This document shows, one piece after another, positions 53,200-61,615 of a stretch of DNA of 64,000 nucleotides. The stretch is from Brevibacillus thermoruber 423 (lineage in GTDB: Bacteria; Bacillota; Bacilli; Brevibacillales; Brevibacillaceae). The position numbers were made by a program, and so were the translations under genes. The notes below the pieces were generated by a model that ran no database searches, had not been told where the DNA came from, and was given only the letters and a program-made list of their open reading frames with translations. Within the stretch, counting starts at the first letter, position 1. Each line of letters begins with the position of its first letter. Location: NCBI RefSeq assembly GCF_000454065.1, contig NZ_KE695651.1, positions 378,258-442,257 on the forward strand, read 5' to 3'.

Positions 53200-54312
53200 A
53201 TGAACTTGGCTGAGATCTTGGTCTACACCGATATCCGGCAGCTCCATCAAATCGCCGATTACTACGGCTGCGAATGCAACCCTCACTCCAAGAATGAACT
53301 GATCACGTCGCTTCTCGCCAATTTGCGGTACCGGCAGACCATCGCCCGGGAAGTGGAGCAGCTTTCCCTGGAAGAAGTCCATTTTTTCCTCCTGCTCTTT
53401 CTCGACAAGCGCACGGTGCTGTCGCTGGAAGATCTGCTGGCCAAGGCCGGCTTGGCACTGGATGCGCACAAGGAGCGGAAGGCGGAAGAAGCGCGCAAAT
53501 TTATCGCCGACGCGATGCGGCGCGGCTGGATCTTTCCGGCGAAAAGCAGGACGGCCGGCCAGTACCAGATTCCCCTGGACATGCGGGAACCGTACCTGCA
53601 GGCGTGGCTGGACAAATGGCGGGACACCGTCACGGCAGCGGAACCGGCGGCCTACCGCGACGAAGGAACTGCACTCTGCGACGATATCATGCAATTTTTA
53701 CAATTCCTGCAGCAGGAGCCTGTGCCGCTGACCGCGGACGGCGCCATGTACAAGCGGTACCAGCAGCAGCTGTTTCAGTTTCTGCACGTCAAGGAAGAGC
53801 CGCTCCCGCCGCAGAAATGGCGCTTCGGCTACGGGCTTCACTTCGACCTGTACCCGGACCGGTTTTCGCTGCTCTACGACTTCTGCTACTACCAGAAATG
53901 GATCGAGGAGTCGCCGGGACGGGTGATGCTGACGGAAGCGGGGGAAGAACGGCTGAAACAGCCGTATGACGATCACCTGCACCACGATCTGATCCGCTTC
54001 TGGATGCGGCTGTACAAGCGGGCGGTCCCCAATCTGCCGATGCTGGTCCAACTGATTCCCCTGCTGGGGGCGGGAGGATGGGTCAGCCAGGACGCGCTTT
54101 CGGACCGGCTGCTTTCCTGGATCAGGCCGTTTTACTACGATGATGCGGTCAACATTTTGACCAACCGCGTTCTAAAAATGATGGTCCATCTGGGACTGCT
54201 CCGGGTCGGGCAGGACGAAAGCGGTCAGTGGCTGTACGCCGGGACGTATGCCAGCCAGACATGGCTTCGCAAATACAATGGCTTTACCGAAACGACTATT
54301 CTGCTGAAGTGA
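53200..54312 (+). CDS. Conserved hypothetical protein, winged-helix-like
   Basis: A 370-residue soluble protein rich in aromatic and charged residues. The start (LAEILVYTDIRQLHQIADYYG) and helix-rich middle are reminiscent of the N-terminal XPB/Ssl2 helicase-type domain with winged helices, but no helicase motif is present and I would not assign a function. GAAGGGATG lies upstream. It is followed by the IDEAL-domain gene ten bases later. Confidence 0.6.
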   Translation: MNLAEILVYTDIRQLHQIADYYGCECNPHSKNELITSLLANLRYRQTIAREVEQLSLEEVHFFLLLFLDKRTVLSLEDLLAKAGLALDAHKERKAEEARKFIADAMRRGWIFPAKSRTAGQYQIPLDMREPYLQAWLDKWRDTVTAAEPAAYRDEGTALCDDIMQFLQFLQQEPVPLTADGAMYKRYQQQLFQFLHVKEEPLPPQKWRFGYGLHFDLYPDRFSLLYDFCYYQKWIEESPGRVMLTEAGEERLKQPYDDHLHHDLIRFWMRLYKRAVPNLPMLVQLIPLLGAGGWVSQDALSDRLLSWIRPFYYDDAVNILTNRVLKMMVHLGLLRVGQDESGQWLYAGTYASQTWLRKYNGFTETTILLK

Positions 54313-54322
54313 GGGATGTATC

Positions 54323-54538
54323 ATGGAGTGGCCAAATTTCTATTCCAATGCGTACGGGACGAACAACCAACTGGTGTCGGGGCTGTTGTCGGAAATGGTG
54401 ATTGACGAGCAGGTGCGCCTGTACCGCAAGCGCACCCTGTACCAGGAGATCGACGAAGCGCTGGCGATGAAAAACAAGGAGCGGTTCATGCGCCTGACCG
54501 ACGAACTGCGCGAGATCATGGCCTACGAACAATCGTAA
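54323..54538 (+). CDS. IDEAL-domain protein (YpiB C-terminal-like)
   Basis: A 71-residue protein whose C-terminal half carries the IDEAL motif (LYQEIDEALAMKNKERFMRL). In B. subtilis the motif is at the end of the larger YpiB; here the frame is short and stands alone, so either YpiB is split or this is a stand-alone IDEAL protein. GAGGG precedes ATG 54323. Confidence 0.78.
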   Translation: MEWPNFYSNAYGTNNQLVSGLLSEMVIDEQVRLYRKRTLYQEIDEALAMKNKERFMRLTDELREIMAYEQS

Positions 54539-54623
54539 TTCCGGGCGGGACATGACGATTGCCTGTCTCCTCCTCTTCGTGGTACGCTAGTTTCCAGATG
54601 TTAATGGAAAGAGGAGACGCCTT

Positions 54624-55046
54624 ATGCAGTGGAACGTTCAAGAACTGGAGAATTGGGAGGAGCTGCGGACCTACGTGGATACCGCGCTGCTCCCTCTTTA
54701 TTTGTACCGGCCGGAGAAGCCGGTGAACGAGCACGTGCAGCGGATGAGTTATCTGGTGCAGGTGGCCGCCTCGATCGAACAGCGTTTGAAGGGCCGGGTG
54801 CTGATGTTCCCGATTTGTTACCAGATCGGCGACGAGCCGCTTGCCCAACGGCTGCCGGCCGGGTTTGCCCACTACGTCCTGCTGCAGTTCAGCGGGGAGC
54901 GGCTGGATGCGCGCGTGGATGAAGGCAGACTGTTGAGGCTGACAGTGGGGGATGAAGACCTGGATTCCGCGCTCCGCTTTGAGGTGACCGTCGATGTCCT
55001 CAGCCGGGAAATTATTCGTCTCTGGCAGCACGGCGACCGTCAATAG
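54624..55046 (+). CDS. ypiF: DUF2487 family protein (YpiF-like)
   Basis: A 140-residue soluble protein directly before the qcr genes, as ypiF in B. subtilis. It starts MQWNVQELENWEELRTYVDT. Function unknown. AAAGAGGAG precedes ATG 54624. Confidence 0.78.
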   Translation: MQWNVQELENWEELRTYVDTALLPLYLYRPEKPVNEHVQRMSYLVQVAASIEQRLKGRVLMFPICYQIGDEPLAQRLPAGFAHYVLLQFSGERLDARVDEGRLLRLTVGDEDLDSALRFEVTVDVLSREIIRLWQHGDRQ

Positions 55047-55086
55047 ACGGAGATATTTCAGGAAATACTATATCAATCAGGGGAGA

Positions 55087-55112
55087 GTTGCCATATTTGA
55101 CAAAATGGCAAC
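55087..55112. promoter_or_regulatory. Inverted repeat upstream of qcrA promoter
   Basis: GTTGCCAT (55087-55094) and ATGGCAAC (55105-55112), perfect 8-bp arms with a 10-bp AT-rich spacer. It ends 50 bp before the -35 box and has no T-run, so it looks like an operator rather than a terminator. Confidence 0.5.
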
Positions 55113-55161
55113 AATCTCTCAATCAGACGAGGTTGGCGCCGGGCGCGTCCCCCGGATATTC

Positions 55162-55190
55162 TTGACATCTCTATAGGCGTTAGCTATGAT
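55162..55190 (+). promoter_or_regulatory. Sigma-A promoter of qcrABC
   Basis: TTGACA (55162-55167), 17 bp, TATGAT (55185-55190), about 75 bases before qcrA. Confidence 0.85.
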
Positions 55191-55264
55191 TGGGATTGAC
55201 CTAGTGTATATGTATGGAAATCGCCATTGTTGCGCTATTCTACAGAGTAAGGAGGGAAAAAGAC

Positions 55265-55783
55265 ATGGGCGACAAACGGGAAATTTCCAGACGTACGTTT
55301 CTCAACTACGCACTCATGGGAACGGGCGGATTCCTCGCTGCGGGAATGATCACACCAATGATTCGTTTTGCAGTCGACCCCTTGCTGAAAGGCCATGCGG
55401 GTACAGATAAAGTGGCTGTCGGCAGCGTGGACGAGTTCGGTCCCGAGCCGAAGCGTGTGGATTTCAAGGTACATACCAAGGACGGTTGGTATGAGTCCGA
55501 GTCGACGCTGGCTGCGTGGGTGACCAAGAATGAGAAGGGCGAGATCCTCGCACTGTCCCCGATCTGTAAGCACTTGGGCTGTACAGTGGACTGGAACACG
55601 AGCCCGGATCACCCGAACCAGTATTTCTGTCCGTGCCACCTGGGACGTTACGACAAGGAAGGTGCGCACATTCTGGGAACTCCGCCGACAGCATCCCTCG
55701 ATGAATACGAGACGGAAGTGAAGGACGGCAAGCTCTATCTGGGCAAACTGAAACCAAATCCTCGTCCGGGGGTGAGTGGCTAA
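55265..55783 (+). CDS. qcrA: Menaquinol:cytochrome c reductase Rieske subunit
   Basis: A 172-residue Rieske [2Fe-2S] protein. The N-terminus carries a twin-arginine motif (SRRTFLNY) and one membrane helix (about 15-33). The cluster ligands are CKHLGC (C101, H103, C106) and CPCH (C122, C124, H125), with the C106-C124 disulfide type. It transfers electrons from menaquinol to cytochrome c. TAAGGAGGG precedes ATG 55265. Confidence 0.96.
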   Translation: MGDKREISRRTFLNYALMGTGGFLAAGMITPMIRFAVDPLLKGHAGTDKVAVGSVDEFGPEPKRVDFKVHTKDGWYESESTLAAWVTKNEKGEILALSPICKHLGCTVDWNTSPDHPNQYFCPCHLGRYDKEGAHILGTPPTASLDEYETEVKDGKLYLGKLKPNPRPGVSG

Positions 55784-55784
55784 G

Positions 55785-56456
55785 ATGTTGCAAAAAATGT
55801 ATGACTGGGTTGATGAGCGCCTGAACATCACCCCGATGTGGCGCGATTTGGCCGACCACGAAGTGCCAGAGCACGTAAACCCGGCGCACCATTTTTCCGC
55901 GTTTGTGTATTGCTTTGGTGGCCTTACGTTCTTTATTACAGTCATCCAAATCCTGTCCGGTATGTTCCTGACCATGTACTATGTACCGGACATTATCAAT
56001 GCGTATGAATCGGTCAAGTACCTGCAGAACGAAGTGGCATTCGGGGTGATCGTCCGCGGCATGCACCACTGGGGGGCCAGCCTGGTCATCGTGATGATGT
56101 TTCTGCACACGCTGCGCGTGTTCTTTACCGGTTCGTACAAAAAACCGCGTGAAATGAACTGGGTAGTGGGCGTGCTGATTTTCTTCGTCATGCTCGGCCT
56201 CGGTTTCACCGGTTACCTGCTGCCGTGGGACAACACGGCGTACTTCGCGACCAAGGTAGGTCTGGAGATCGCGAACTCCGTGCCGCTGATCGGTCCGTAC
56301 GCCAAGACCCTGCTGACCGGCGGCGACATCGTAGGGGCGCAAACCCTGTCCCGCTTCTTTGCGATTCACGTGTTCTTCCTGCCGGGAGCCCTCTTGGGTC
56401 TGTTGGGAGCACACTTCATCATGATTCGCGCGCAAGGTATCTCGGGTCCACTATGA
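55785..56456 (+). CDS. qcrB: Cytochrome b6 subunit of menaquinol:cytochrome c reductase
   Basis: A 223-residue cytochrome b6 with four membrane helices. Haem-ligand histidines are in MHHWGASLVIVMMFLHTLRV and in the FAIHVFFLPG...GAHFI segment, spaced as in b6-type proteins. It starts at ATG 55785, one base after the qcrA stop. Confidence 0.96.
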   Translation: MLQKMYDWVDERLNITPMWRDLADHEVPEHVNPAHHFSAFVYCFGGLTFFITVIQILSGMFLTMYYVPDIINAYESVKYLQNEVAFGVIVRGMHHWGASLVIVMMFLHTLRVFFTGSYKKPREMNWVVGVLIFFVMLGLGFTGYLLPWDNTAYFATKVGLEIANSVPLIGPYAKTLLTGGDIVGAQTLSRFFAIHVFFLPGALLGLLGAHFIMIRAQGISGPL

Positions 56457-56485
56457 TGAGTCTTCGATTTTAAGGAGGAAATAGC

Positions 56486-57280
56486 ATGGCGAAACATGAC
56501 AAAGATGCTACCTTCGTCGGAGACTCCCGGATACCGGCGAAGCGCATTCCGAACATTGCCCCCTCGTACTCCGACTTTCCGGGAAAAACGGAGCCGTTCT
56601 GGCCGAACTTCCTGTTGAAAGAGTGGATGGTGGCAGCCGTCTGTCTGGTCGGGTTTCTGGTGCTGACAGTCTCTCACCCGTCGCCGCTGACCGACAAGGC
56701 GAACCCGAACGATACGTCGTTCGTTCCGCTGCCGGACTGGTACTTCCTGTTCCTGTATCAGATGCTCAAGTATCCGTGGGCAGCAGGTGACTGGGTAGTC
56801 CTGGGCACCGTCATCATTCCGGGTATCGCATTTGGCGCGCTGCTGCTGGCTCCGTGGCTGGATACCGGCAAAGAACGCCGTCCGTCCCGCCGTCCGGTGG
56901 CAACCGGTCTGATGATGACTGCGCTGGTATCGATTTTCTACCTGACGTGGGCAGCAGACCATGAGCACTCCCTGAACCACGCGTCCAATCACGGCGGAAG
57001 CGGCAGTGGAGGCGGGTCCAACGCGGCCGCTCCGGCGCCGGCTGATCCGAGCTTCAAGGCCGATGCACTGTGGACGGCTCAAACGGGCTGCATGGGCTGC
57101 CACGGCAAGAACATGGAAGGCGGCATGGGGCCGAATCTGCAGAAGATCGGCAGCAAGTATGACGCGAACCAGATTGCCGAAATCATCAAGAACGGGAAAC
57201 CGCCGGCAATGCCGGGCGGCCTGATCAAGGATGAAGCGGAAATCAAGAAATTGGCTGAGTACATGGCAACGTTGAAATAA
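56486..57280 (+). CDS. qcrC: Cytochrome b/c subunit (subunit IV fused to cytochrome c)
   Basis: A 264-residue fusion. The N-terminal part corresponds to cytochrome b6f subunit IV, with helices at about 46-62, 103-122 and 140-155, and the quinone-site PLPDWYFLFLYQML. A Gly/Ser/Ala/Pro linker (about 168-188) leads to a C-terminal cytochrome c domain with haem motif CMGCH (C202, C205, H206). Same organisation as Bacillus QcrC. Confidence 0.95.
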   Translation: MAKHDKDATFVGDSRIPAKRIPNIAPSYSDFPGKTEPFWPNFLLKEWMVAAVCLVGFLVLTVSHPSPLTDKANPNDTSFVPLPDWYFLFLYQMLKYPWAAGDWVVLGTVIIPGIAFGALLLAPWLDTGKERRPSRRPVATGLMMTALVSIFYLTWAADHEHSLNHASNHGGSGSGGGSNAAAPAPADPSFKADALWTAQTGCMGCHGKNMEGGMGPNLQKIGSKYDANQIAEIIKNGKPPAMPGGLIKDEAEIKKLAEYMATLK

Positions 57281-57291
57281 GCCCATACAAG

Positions 57292-57324
57292 AAAAGCTGA
57301 CTGACGTTCGGTCAGCTTTTTCTT
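57292..57324 (+). terminator. Terminator after qcrC
   Basis: AAAAGCTGAC/GTCAGCTTTT (57292-57301 with 57311-57320), T-rich tail. Confidence 0.9.
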
Positions 57325-57354
57325 TAACGGCGCACATAGCGGGAGACGATGTTC

Positions 57355-57954
57355 ATGAGCTGGTTATGGGAGTGGTTCTGGCAGTCTTTGGGGAAAAGGT
57401 GGTTTCTCTGGACCCTGTTCGTCGTCAACTTGCTGGGAACCATCTACGGCTTTGTCTGGTACAGCAATCAACTGGCAGCTACCCCGGGGTACTTGCGGCC
57501 GTTTGTTCCGGACAGTCCGACGGGGAGCGGACTATTTACCATCGTGCTGTTTACCTACTTGATGGGACGGCACATCCCGGTGCTGGAAGCTCTGGCCGGC
57601 ATCACCAATTTTAAATACGGCGTATGGGCGGTAGGCATCATCGTGGCCGGATGGCTCTTGGGTGACGAGGTAAGCGGGACGGATATCATGCTTATGATCT
57701 CCCATGCAGGCATGGCGGCCGAATCGGTGCTGTATGCCCGATTTTTCAAGCTGAGCTGGCTGCCGGTGGGAATCGCTGCACTGTGGACGTTGAATAACGA
57801 TTTCCTCGATTACGTCATGGCCATCCATCCGTGGCTGCCTGCCGTGCTTGATCCGTATGAGGGAATCGTCGGTCTCTGCACGGTTCTGCTCAGCCTGATT
57901 TCCATTGCGGTGATCTGGTTCACCAACGTGCGGTTCAGCAGAAACAAGGTCTAA
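57355..57954 (+). CDS. ypjA: YpjA-like membrane protein (DUF1405)
   Basis: A 199-residue polytopic membrane protein (about six helices) starting SWLWEWFWQSLG after Met. It follows qcrABC as ypjA in B. subtilis; function unknown. ATG 57355 is nine bases from GGGAG; ATG 57349 is too close. Confidence 0.8.
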   Translation: MSWLWEWFWQSLGKRWFLWTLFVVNLLGTIYGFVWYSNQLAATPGYLRPFVPDSPTGSGLFTIVLFTYLMGRHIPVLEALAGITNFKYGVWAVGIIVAGWLLGDEVSGTDIMLMISHAGMAAESVLYARFFKLSWLPVGIAALWTLNNDFLDYVMAIHPWLPAVLDPYEGIVGLCTVLLSLISIAVIWFTNVRFSRNKV

Positions 57955-57960
57955 TCTTGT

Positions 57961-58000
57961 CCTCCTTTCCATAGTCTGTACTAGGGGAAGGAGGGTTTTT
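57961..58000 (+). terminator. Terminator/attenuator containing the ypjB ribosome-binding site
   Basis: CCTCCTTTCC (57961-57970) pairs with GGGAAGGAGG (57985-57994), 14-base loop, then GTTTTT. The AAGGAGG in the right arm is the ypjB ribosome-binding site. Confidence 0.7.
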
Positions 58001-58003
58001 GCT

Positions 58004-58813
58004 TTGAAAAAAAACATCCGGTTTCTGCTGTTCTTCCTGATCATCGGGCTGATGCTGGCCTGGCCCATCCATACGTTGATCAACAGGCTTGACCGTCCGG
58101 CCGAAGAAAAACAGTTGGCCGCGTTGGATCACATAGCGCAAGAACTGTTAACCCATACGAAAAAAGGGGAGCTGGAGGAGGCGCAGGAGAAGATTCGGCT
58201 GCTGGCGGAACGCTTTCCCCAGCAGCGCCTGCCCGTCTCGCTGCGGATCGACAGTCTGAACGCCGTGACGCAGTCAATCCTGGCGGCGAAAAACAGTTTC
58301 GCCATGTCCAGCACGAGCGATCAACTGCTGTGGCACGCGACCCGCGTGAGGATCGCCATCGACGCGCTTACCCATGATCATCAGCCGATGTGGCGGAGCT
58401 ACTACGTTTCCTATGCCACCCAGATGCAAAATCTGATGGAGTCGGCGGTGGAGCGGAATTTTGACCAGTTTCGCCAGCAATTCGACGAAAACACCCGCCT
58501 GTATCTGGCGATCAAACCGGCGATGAGCATCCATCTGCGGGAAGAGCAGATCAAGCAGATCGACGCCGCGTACGATCTCATCTCCAAAGAGCTGCGCCGC
58601 AGCCAGATCGAGTGGCAGATGGTTCGGAACGCCCTGCGCGATCTGAACGGCACGATGCAGTCCGCGTTCATCGGAAAGGATCAGAGCGCGATCGCCCTGT
58701 TGATCCGTCCGGCTTCGCCGTTTCCGATGTTTGTGGCGATTGTCGGAGCGGTGCTGCTGACGCTGGCGTATGTGGCCTGGAAAAAATACCGGGGGCAGAT
58801 GCACTCTGCCTGA
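58004..58813 (+). CDS. ypjB: Sporulation protein YpjB
   Basis: A 269-residue protein with an N-terminal signal/anchor (about 6-22), an extracytoplasmic helical domain and a C-terminal membrane helix (about 243-260), the YpjB arrangement. Inactivation in B. subtilis mildly affects sporulation. The start is TTG 58004; the ribosome-binding site AAGGAGG lies in the hairpin just upstream. Confidence 0.82.
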   Translation: MKKNIRFLLFFLIIGLMLAWPIHTLINRLDRPAEEKQLAALDHIAQELLTHTKKGELEEAQEKIRLLAERFPQQRLPVSLRIDSLNAVTQSILAAKNSFAMSSTSDQLLWHATRVRIAIDALTHDHQPMWRSYYVSYATQMQNLMESAVERNFDQFRQQFDENTRLYLAIKPAMSIHLREEQIKQIDAAYDLISKELRRSQIEWQMVRNALRDLNGTMQSAFIGKDQSAIALLIRPASPFPMFVAIVGAVLLTLAYVAWKKYRGQMHSA

Positions 58814-59146
58814 CTGTGCGGCGGCGTACCGGAACACATTCGTCCCACGGGAGAACCTTCCGTTCCCCTGCAGGGGCCCTTTACAGACAAAGAGCTTCTA
58901 CCATGTGCGTAGAAGCTCTCTGTTCATTTTAGGAGAAAGACACGCCAGCAAAAATCGGTATGGTACGGCGGTGGAGGATGACGGATGCGGCTGTATTTGG
59001 GCAGCCGGCTCAAAGGGAGATGGCGCGTGTGCCACCAGCGGACGGCCGTCATTTTTTGCTCCCAACCGGGGCTTTCTCACGACAGGCGCATAGGCAGCGC
59101 GCAAGATCGAAATAATGAGGGATGAAAAGAGGGCAAGGAGGTTGTC
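58814..59146. other. 333-bp intergenic region with a perfect hairpin
   Basis: It contains AGAGCTTCTAC/GTAGAAGCTCT (58891-58901 with 58909-58919), an 11-bp perfect stem with a seven-base loop but no T-run, probably ending the ypjA-ypjB unit. From 58930 to 59120 I see no gene or convincing promoter. Confidence 0.6.
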
Positions 59147-60682
59147 ATGACCATCAAGTGGGTTTCCTTTCTCGCCGGGTCGTTTGCCGGGGCATTCCTG
59201 GCCATTCTCTGTGCGGGTCTGATCGCCATCGTGTTTGCCCGGCCATTGATCCAATGGGGGATCGGGCGCTTTACGAAACGGCTGATGGCTGACCGTTACC
59301 CGGAAAACATCTGGGAGATGGTGTCGGCGCTCACGAGAACAAGCCCCAGGATCGTCGTGGAAAACAGTCTGCGGGCATCCAGCGGCGGCGTAATCGAGCG
59401 GCCGTTCGGCAGTCCGCGCAAGTTTCTGGACTTTGACGGCCTGGTTTTTTCTCCCGCTCAGCTTGCCACGCTTCCCGCACCGGAAAATGCTCCCGTCGAC
59501 ATGATGATCACAATCGGCCCGCTTGCCCAACGGCCGCTCATCCTGAACATCCCCCTAATGGCCGGCGCAATGGGCTACGGCATCGGGGTATCCGAGAAAG
59601 TAAAAATCGCGATCGCCAAAGGAACGGCAGCGGTCGGAACCGCGACGAACTCGGGCGAAGGCCCTTTGCTGCCCGAAGAGAGGGCACTCGCCGCCCATTA
59701 CATCCTGCAGTACAATTCCGGGCACTGGTCAAAAGAGCCGGAGACTCTCCGGCAGGCAGACGCGATCGAGATTCATTTCGGTCAAGGTGCGACAGCCGGT
59801 GCCGCGAGCAGAATCCCGCCCAAGTATTTGAAGGGAAGGGCTCGTGAACTTCTGCAGGTTCCGGACGGTGAGGGCCTCGTCATCCCTTCCCGTCATTCGG
59901 AAATCGTCAAACCGCAGGACCTGAAGCCCCTGGTCGACAGACTGCGCTCCCTAACCTATGGCATCCCCATTGGCGTGAAGATGTGTGCCAGCGGAAAGCT
60001 GGAAGCCGACCTGGAAGCGGCAGTTCAGGCCGGGGTGGATTTTATCAGTCTGGACGGCGGACAGGCCGGCACAAAAGGAGGGCCGCCGATTTTGGAAGAC
60101 GACTTTGGCCTGCCGACGATTTTCGCCTTGTCTCGCGCTGTTCACTATCTGAAAAAGCGGGGAGTAAAAGACCGGATCAGCCTCTTGACAGGTGGAGGAT
60201 ATGCTACGCCCGGCCAATGTTTGAAAGCGCTCGCCTTGGGAGCGGACGCCGTGTACATGGGAACAGCCCTGCTGTGGGCCATGACCCATGATCAGGTAAC
60301 AAAAGCCATTCCGTGGGAGCCGCCCACGCAGCTTGCCTATTACACGGGCAGCCAAAAGGACGAGTTTCAAATCGAGAAGGCCGCGCTGTCGTTGGAGAAT
60401 TTTTTTGTTTCGTTTGTGGAAGAGATGAAAATCGCCATTCGCGCGTTGGGAAAAACCTCCTTGAGGGACGTGAACGCGGACGATCTGGTAGCGCTCGACG
60501 AATGGACGAGCACGGTAACGAAGGTTCGGCTGGTCAGTCAACCATATGAGATCGTACCCGGCGCATCGTCAGGTGAAGCGGAACCTGACGCCGCTGCGTC
60601 GACGCCGGGAAAGGAATCGGCAGAGGAGCGAGGGACAGAACACGAGCGACAAAGTGTTCTGAGTCTGTTCCAAACGTTTTGA
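59147..60682 (+). CDS. FMN-binding glutamate synthase family protein (YerD-like)
   Basis: A 511-residue protein with an N-terminal membrane helix (about 7-30) and a glutamate-synthase-type FMN barrel. Recognisable blocks are PLMAGAMGYGIGVS, TNSGEGPLLPEE, IEIHFGQGATAGAA, DFISLDGGQAGTKGG and SLLTGGGYATPGQ. The cysteine cluster for the [3Fe-4S] centre of true GltB/GltS is not evident, and there is no amidotransferase domain. The tail from about 480 is low-complexity. Activity unknown. AAGGAGGTTGTC precedes ATG 59147. Confidence 0.84.
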   Translation: MTIKWVSFLAGSFAGAFLAILCAGLIAIVFARPLIQWGIGRFTKRLMADRYPENIWEMVSALTRTSPRIVVENSLRASSGGVIERPFGSPRKFLDFDGLVFSPAQLATLPAPENAPVDMMITIGPLAQRPLILNIPLMAGAMGYGIGVSEKVKIAIAKGTAAVGTATNSGEGPLLPEERALAAHYILQYNSGHWSKEPETLRQADAIEIHFGQGATAGAASRIPPKYLKGRARELLQVPDGEGLVIPSRHSEIVKPQDLKPLVDRLRSLTYGIPIGVKMCASGKLEADLEAAVQAGVDFISLDGGQAGTKGGPPILEDDFGLPTIFALSRAVHYLKKRGVKDRISLLTGGGYATPGQCLKALALGADAVYMGTALLWAMTHDQVTKAIPWEPPTQLAYYTGSQKDEFQIEKAALSLENFFVSFVEEMKIAIRALGKTSLRDVNADDLVALDEWTSTVTKVRLVSQPYEIVPGASSGEAEPDAAASTPGKESAEERGTEHERQSVLSLFQTF

Positions 60683-60709
60683 CACGACAAGTGAGAGGAG
60701 GGGGCTGGC

Positions 60710-61408
60710 ATCAAAGGCACGTGGATCATGACGCAGACATGGGACGATCTTCTGTTTGCCCATTGGCCTGTTCCTGCTGAAAGGATTCGGCAGTTTGTTC
60801 CTCCTCCTTTGGAAGTGGATACATTCGACGGCATGGCGTGGATTGGCGTCATTCCGTTTGAAATGAGCGAGATCCGGCTCAGGTTTCTGCCGGTCATTCC
60901 CTATACGGTTCCGTTTCCGGAAATCAATGTGCGCACGTACGTGATCGCAGGCGGAAAACCGGCGGTATTCTTTTTGACACTGGACGCGTCCAATCCGGTG
61001 GCCATCCGTGCCGCCACATGGACGTATCACCTTCCGTACTACCCTGCCGGAATGACAATCAAACGAACGGCTGCGGGCATTGATTTCCAGAGCGAGCGGA
61101 AAGGGGGGGCACAGCGGTTCGACGCGATCTACCGGCCCGTTTCCGAACCGTTCACGGCGAGACCGGGCAGCATTGAGCATTGGCTGACCGAGCGCTACCG
61201 ATTTTGCTGTGTGTGCCGCCGCACGCAGCGGATCTACGGCGGGGACATTTACCATGAGCCATGGCGGCTGCAGGTCGCCCAGGCGGTGATCCGGGAAAAC
61301 ACGATGGCGGACCTGTACGGAGCAGAAATGTCCAAGGCCCCTGTGCACCTGCATTATGCACAGGGCGTGAAAGCGTGGATTTGGCGGTGCAGAAGGATGT
61401 TCGGATGA
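60710..61408 (+). CDS. DUF2071 (YqjF-like) protein, possibly with an AUC start
   Basis: A protein of about 230 residues of the DUF2071/YqjF family, with conserved WDDLLFAHWPV, WIGVIPFEMSEIR and FPEINVRTYV blocks. The first in-frame ATG (60728) is 23 bases from the only ribosome-binding site, GAGGAGGGGG (60695-60704). In-frame ATC 60710 is five bases from that site and would give MKGTWIMTQTWDDLL, like homologues. I annotate from 60710. If the AUC reading is wrong, use 60728 (226 residues). Function unknown. Confidence 0.7.
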   Translation: MKGTWIMTQTWDDLLFAHWPVPAERIRQFVPPPLEVDTFDGMAWIGVIPFEMSEIRLRFLPVIPYTVPFPEINVRTYVIAGGKPAVFFLTLDASNPVAIRAATWTYHLPYYPAGMTIKRTAAGIDFQSERKGGAQRFDAIYRPVSEPFTARPGSIEHWLTERYRFCCVCRRTQRIYGGDIYHEPWRLQVAQAVIRENTMADLYGAEMSKAPVHLHYAQGVKAWIWRCRRMFG

Positions 61409-61504
61409 CAGATTGTCGCCGGGCTGCAAGCACGGCGGGAACAGGCCGCACGAGCGACACGGTCTTTTGTGCGAAGGGATTGCGACAAAACACATTCAAT
61501 CGGA

Positions 61505-61543
61505 GTGAAAAAGCTGGCCACGATCGCGTACCGGAGCCAGCTT
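61505..61543 (-). terminator. Minus-strand terminator of the YitT-family gene
   Basis: AAGCTGGC/GCCAGCTT (61511-61518 with 61536-61543), followed on the minus strand by a run of T. Confidence 0.5.
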
Positions 61544-61615
61544 GCCGCCTAGTTTTTTCCGTTCCACAATGCTGAAGGTGTACCGGCTCTGTCAGTGGGG
61601 ACGGCTGTCTTCCAG

